A DNA stretch of 64,000 nucleotides from Aeromicrobium sp. (GTDB taxonomy: Bacteria > Actinomycetota > Coriobacteriia > Anaerosomatales > Anaerosomataceae). Of the stretch, positions 60,848-64,000 are shown piece by piece. Positions within the stretch are counted from its first letter, which is position 1; the number at the start of each line of letters is the position of its first letter. The position numbers and the translations under genes are program-made. The notes beneath the pieces were generated by a model. The model was not told the origin of the DNA. It was given only the letters and a program-made list of their open reading frames with translations, and did not search any database. The stretch lies in NCBI GenBank assembly GCA_015351705.1, contig JADIIM010000032.1, positions 42,501 through 106,500 on the forward strand. Direction: 5' to 3'.

Positions 60848-60879
60848 CGCGCCCGCCCGCGGGTGTGCGGACGGGCGCG
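60848..60879 (-). terminator. Terminator of tmRNA
   Basis: 11-bp GC stem with one G-T pair and a 10-nt loop, 10 bases past the tmRNA CCA end, followed by TTGTCG on the minus strand. Confidence 0.65.
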
Positions 60880-60889
60880 CGGTTGCGTG

Positions 60890-61239
60890 TGGTGGAGGCG
60901 CGGAGAATCGAACTCCGGTCCACGACAGCCCCCTGGGAGGCATCTCCAGGCTCAGTCACATCTTGGCGTTCGGTCAGGGCGACACGGTGTGACGAGCGTG
61001 CCCTTTCCTAGCTGGTTCAGTCTTTCGCGGCAGCATACCGGCTACGTCTGCCGCGGCATTCCCCTAAGTGGCGTCAGGTCCGGCGACGGGGATGCGCGCC
61101 GGTTGACGTCGCTGCACTATTAGGCAGCGAGTGCGTAATCGTTGTCGACGCTTGTCGACTGGTGCCCCTGTTTTACGAGGTAAGGCGACCTCGGCCTGCT
61201 TCCTCCCTCAGAACTACCGTGTCGAAACCAGTCGCCCCC
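60890..61239 (-). ncRNA. ssrA: Transfer-messenger RNA
   Basis: 350 nt. The 5' end GGGGGCGACTGGTTTCGACA is the standard tmRNA start, with acceptor GGGGGCG pairing CGCCTCC (one G-T), T-arm GGAGTTCGATTCTCC and encoded ACCA. The tag reading frame ends VDNDYALAA followed by TAA and TAG; the resume codon upstream was not settled. The ALAA end is the ClpXP degron, and clpX/clpP lie at 34-36 kb. Confidence 0.93.
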
Positions 61240-61311
61240 GGTAGTGAGGTATGTGAAGGTACCTGCCCGGTGCCACGAAGCCATCTGCTCTCAGGCCCGC
61301 CGGGGTACTGC

Positions 61312-61340
61312 AGTATATCCCCCTGCACGGACGGTGCCAA
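61312..61340 (-). promoter_or_regulatory. Promoter of tmRNA
   Basis: Minus-strand TTGGCA, 17-bp spacer, TATACT. It lies about 72 bases before the mature 5' end, so pre-tmRNA carries a leader removed by RNase P. Confidence 0.7.
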
Positions 61341-61435
61341 TGCCGGGCGCCACCGCGCTGCAGCACGCCACGTCTCCGGATCGCCGACCTGGGGTACCCT
61401 CTGCCTGAGAAGAACGCCACCGACAGGAGTCGATC

Positions 61436-62332
61436 ATGGGCCAGAAGTTCCGCCCACCGCGCATAGAGTCCCCCGACTACAGCGGCCCGCCGGCGCCCTC
61501 GTATTTCGGGCCCGAGCAAGTGGCCGCACTCGAGACAGAGCCGTTGCCGACACACATCAACAAGCGCTCGCCGGTGGCCGTGATCGCGGGCGTCATCGTC
61601 GCGCTCCTGGCGTGCTGCTGCGTATCGGCGGCCCTCGGGCTGATCCTCTTCTCCGCCGACTTGTCCGAGACCGGCGACGGTGATCTGAGTGACATCGAGG
61701 CCGTTCTCCGTGGCGAGTCACGCCCCGGGGCCGGGGCCGACGACGCGCGATCGGCCTGGGACACATTCGATCCCGAGCCCTTCGATCCCGAGGACTACGT
61801 GGCGCCCACTGAGCGGCACATCAGCCTGCTCGAGGAGATCACCGGCACGCTGTATCCGGGCTTCACCGTCGTGGATGCGGTGGTGTACCCGGGCTGGGTC
61901 GGCGAGGACAGCTACTACAGCGATAGCCTCCACGTGCTGGCCGTGCACTCGGACGACCCCGGCATGGTGATCGCCTTTAGTATCGACATGGAGCTCGAAG
62001 AGGCGTGGGGGGCGGGAGCGTCGTACTCGGAAGACGCACTGGCCGAGGACGAGGCGCTCGGGCTCACCGGCGATGAGACCGAGTACGTCTACGACACCAC
62101 TCGCCTGCCGGGGCTGCTGCACGGCGCGCAGGACCCCGAATCGCTCGTGCTCCTCGAGCAGATCGCACGTGACTTCCCGAACGCGGTGACCGACGGTCTC
62201 CGCTTTGAGCGTGACCTCGGCCTGGCGACCATCACGCGCTGGGAGGGATACCCGTCGCTGTCCGGCGGGTTCTCGGTCACCTACGAACGCGTGGACGGCG
62301 ACTGGCAGCTGATCGATGCGACGGAGTGGTAG
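61436..62332 (+). CDS. Membrane-anchored acidic exported protein, unknown function
   Basis: 298 aa. A Pro-rich cytoplasmic tail, one helix at about 46-73 with three consecutive Cys (60-62), then a long Asp/Glu-rich outer region. No known domain is recognised. The ATG has CAGGAG upstream. It is divergent from the tmRNA gene and convergent with smpB. Confidence 0.7.
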   Translation: MGQKFRPPRIESPDYSGPPAPSYFGPEQVAALETEPLPTHINKRSPVAVIAGVIVALLACCCVSAALGLILFSADLSETGDGDLSDIEAVLRGESRPGAGADDARSAWDTFDPEPFDPEDYVAPTERHISLLEEITGTLYPGFTVVDAVVYPGWVGEDSYYSDSLHVLAVHSDDPGMVIAFSIDMELEEAWGAGASYSEDALAEDEALGLTGDETEYVYDTTRLPGLLHGAQDPESLVLLEQIARDFPNAVTDGLRFERDLGLATITRWEGYPSLSGGFSVTYERVDGDWQLIDATEW

Positions 62333-62374
62333 GCGCGGAACGGTGCCGCGTCTGGTCGCCGAAGGCGGACCGAT

Positions 62375-62391
62375 CCTCGCCCCTGGCGAGG
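62375..62391 (+). terminator. Hairpin between convergent genes
   Basis: 7-bp stem CCTCGCC/GGCGAGG with 3-nt loop between the acidic membrane protein gene and smpB; no T-tract. Confidence 0.5.
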
Positions 62392-62392
62392 C

Positions 62393-62863
62393 TCACTCGC
62401 CGCGGGTGCGCTCCTTGAGCGCGCGCTCCACGTCACGCTTGTGGTCGCGCTCGGCGATCGACTCGCGCTTGTCGTAGAGCTTCTTGCCGCGGGCGAGCCC
62501 GATCTCGACCTTCACCAGATTGCCTGGCGACGTGTACAGCTTGAGCGGAACCAGCGTGTACCCGCGCTCCTTGGTCTTGCCGATGAGGTAGCGGATCTCG
62601 GCCTTGCGCAGCAACAGCTTGCGTATGCGATCAGGCTCCACGTTGCTGCGATTGCCGTGGCTGTACGGTGAGATGTGGACGCCGTGCAACCACACCTCGC
62701 CCTTGCGGATCGTCGCGAAGCTGTCCCGAAGGTTCGTCTTGTTCTCGCGCAGCGACTTGACCTCGGTGCCCGTGAGCACGATGCCCGCCTCGAAGGTCTC
62801 GTCCACGAAATAGTCGTGGTAGGCCTTCTTGTTGGTCGCTATGGTCTTGATCTCGCGGGCCAT
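62393..62863 (-). CDS. smpB: SsrA-binding protein
   Basis: Binds tmRNA and brings it to stalled ribosomes, 156 aa. Family segments: [47 protein letters not shown] and the basic C-terminal tail ([20 protein letters not shown]). It is 1.2 kb from ssrA on the same strand. Confidence 0.97.
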   Translation of the reverse strand: MAREIKTIATNKKAYHDYFVDETFEAGIVLTGTEVKSLRENKTNLRDSFATIRKGEVWLHGVHISPYSHGNRSNVEPDRIRKLLLRKAEIRYLIGKTKERGYTLVPLKLYTSPGNLVKVEIGLARGKKLYDKRESIAERDHKRDVERALKERTRGE

Positions 62864-62944
62864 GCGTCACGCGGTCCCTTCACGTCGTACGTCACGCCGA
62901 TGCTAGCATGTGAGCAGGACGACCCCGAGGGAGAGGCACCCCAG

Positions 62945-63229
62945 ATGAACATGCCCGTCTACCCCCAGCAAGCTCCGGCACAGCGCAACGATCCGCAGTA
63001 CATCGCATACCTCGAACAGCGCATCGCCGCGCTTGAAGCCCGACTGCCGCAGACGAAGCTCGTCAACCCGAGCTTCCTCTCACGGGCGTTCGCTGTCTGG
63101 GGCCACCACTTCGTCGCCCAACTGCTGATCAGCCTGGTGGTCGGCTTCATCGCATTCATCCTGAGCCTGCTGTTCGCGGGCGGCGTGGCGGCGATCTTCA
63201 ACTCGATGTCCAACAGCGTCTACTACTGA
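62945..63229 (+). CDS. Small single-span membrane protein, 94 aa
   Basis: A soluble N-terminus with a short coiled coil (IAYLEQRIAALEARL) is followed by one helix at about 57-80 (FVAQLLISLVVGFIAFILSL). No known family is recognised. The ATG follows GAGGGAGAGG by 8 bases. The longer ORF to 62675 is antisense to smpB and was rejected. Confidence 0.65.
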   Translation: MNMPVYPQQAPAQRNDPQYIAYLEQRIAALEARLPQTKLVNPSFLSRAFAVWGHHFVAQLLISLVVGFIAFILSLLFAGGVAAIFNSMSNSVYY

Positions 63230-63257
63230 GACGCGCGGCCGTCCGGACCCGTGACGC

Positions 63258-64000
63258 CTACGGCGTGAAATCGGTCCCCGGCTCGAGGCGACGCACGAAC
63301 GCCGCGAGGAGTTTCGCCGTGTTCTCCACGTCCTCGAGACACAGGACCTCGGTGGGGGTGTGCATGTACCGGAGCGCAACGCTCACCAGCGCCGCGGCCT
63401 TGCCTCCCCGGGAGAGCTGGATGGCGTTGGCGTCGGTGCCGGTGCCACGGGGCGCGCCCTCGATCTGATAGGGGATGCCCTCGGCCTCGGCGGCCTCGAT
63501 GAGCAGGTCGAGGACCTTCGGGTTGATGTTGGCGCCACGTGAGAGCACGGGACCTCCCCCGCACTTCACCTCGCCGAACTTGCGCTTGTCCACGTCCAGG
63601 TAGTCGGTGGCGTGCGTGACCTCGACCGCGATACCAACGACCGGGTCCTGGCTGTAGGCCGAGGTCGTCCCGCCGCGCAGCCCGATCTCCTCCTGCACGG
63701 TGCCGGCCGCCACCAGGTCGCCCGCGGCTCCACCGGCTTCTTTGACGAGCCGGAGCGCCTCGGCACAGATGTACGCGCCCATCTTGTCGTCGAACGCACG
63801 GGAGACCGCCATACCGTCGCCGAACGTCTCGAGCCCCACCCCGTAGGTGACCGGGTCGCCGATGCGCACCTTGGCCTTGACGTCCTCGCCGCTCATGCCG
63901 AGGTCGATGAACATCTTGTGCATCTTGACCACGGCCTTGCGGTCCTCGTCCTCGAGGAGGTGGATCGGCAGACGGCCGAGCACGCCGCGGAGCACGCCGT
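63258..64000 (-). CDS. M42 family metallopeptidase (5' part beyond the window)
   Basis: C-terminal 247 residues or so of a di-zinc aminopeptidase of the M42 (FrvX/PepA) family. Metal and catalytic residues in view: Asp in AFDDKMGAYI, Glu-Glu in TVQEEIGLRGG, and the distal His in RYMHTPTEVLCLEDVENT. The frame remains open to base 64000, so the gene starts outside the window. Confidence 0.9.
   Translation of the reverse strand, partial: GVLRGVLGRLPIHLLEDEDRKAVVKMHKMFIDLGMSGEDVKAKVRIGDPVTYGVGLETFGDGMAVSRAFDDKMGAYICAEALRLVKEAGGAAGDLVAAGTVQEEIGLRGGTTSAYSQDPVVGIAVEVTHATDYLDVDKRKFGEVKCGGGPVLSRGANINPKVLDLLIEAAEAEGIPYQIEGAPRGTGTDANAIQLSRGGKAAALVSVALRYMHTPTEVLCLEDVENTAKLLAAFVRRLEPGTDFTP

Overview
The window is GC-rich bacterial chromosome with very tight gene packing, frequent GTG/TTG starts, many stop/start overlaps and no sign of mobile DNA. 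The gene set suggests a Gram-positive actinobacterial anaerobe: PASTA-type penicillin-binding proteins, an argCJBDFRGH operon, a T-box controlling pheST, formate-tetrahydrofolate ligase and an HdrD/DsrK-type iron-sulfur protein. The best guess is Coriobacteriia, perhaps an OPB41/Anaerosomatales-like lineage. This placement is inferred from gene content, not from a marker-gene tree.

Layout. 1-7.4 kb: two paralogous class A penicillin-binding proteins flank a U32 (RlhA-like) RNA-hydroxylase-type protein. 7.5-11.5 kb: NIF3-like protein, 3-methyladenine glycosylase, PolX and a GNAT acetyltransferase. 11.5-20 kb: the complete arginine operon on the minus strand, with its own promoter. 20-24.1 kb: pheST behind a Phe T-box. 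24.1-25 kb: a SipW-type signal peptidase and a TasA/camelysin-like substrate. 25-28.6 kb: infC-rpmI-rplT, with an ATC start for infC and an attenuator-like leader, and thrS upstream. 28.6-33.6 kb: zinc-ribbon membrane protein, panD, folC, valS. 33.8-37.3 kb: small Cys-rich protein, clpX, clpP, tig. 37.4-40 kb: six tRNAs around fhs. 40-43 kb: rdgB, rph, a metallo-beta-lactamase-fold protein, murI.

43-53.6 kb holds a complete, unusual chemosensory operon on the minus strand, in transcription order: PATAN/DUF4388 protein, CheR-TPR, single-domain response regulator, PilB/GspE-like protein with destroyed ATPase motifs, two CheW, a receptor without a sensor domain, CheA-REC hybrid, CheB. The PATAN protein carries two tandem copies of the 24-residue MshEN c-di-GMP-binding pattern. 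The operon therefore looks like a chemosensory array wired to c-di-GMP and possibly type IV pili.

53.8-58.7 kb is a plus-strand cluster: ArsR-type regulator with a clear palindromic operator, DsrE-like, TusA-like, a NarI/DsrM-like b-type cytochrome, a DsrK/HdrD-like iron-sulfur protein and a beta-propeller protein. It looks like a sulfur-carrier system coupled to a membrane thiol/disulfide redox module. 58.7-64 kb: UroD-like protein, small membrane exporter, a GGQ release-factor-like protein, tmRNA and smpB (ribosome-rescue genes within 2.5 kb), two small membrane proteins and the 3' part of an M42 aminopeptidase cut by the right edge. No stretch over 300 bases is unexplained; the longest non-coding stretches are the T-box leader and the infC leader.
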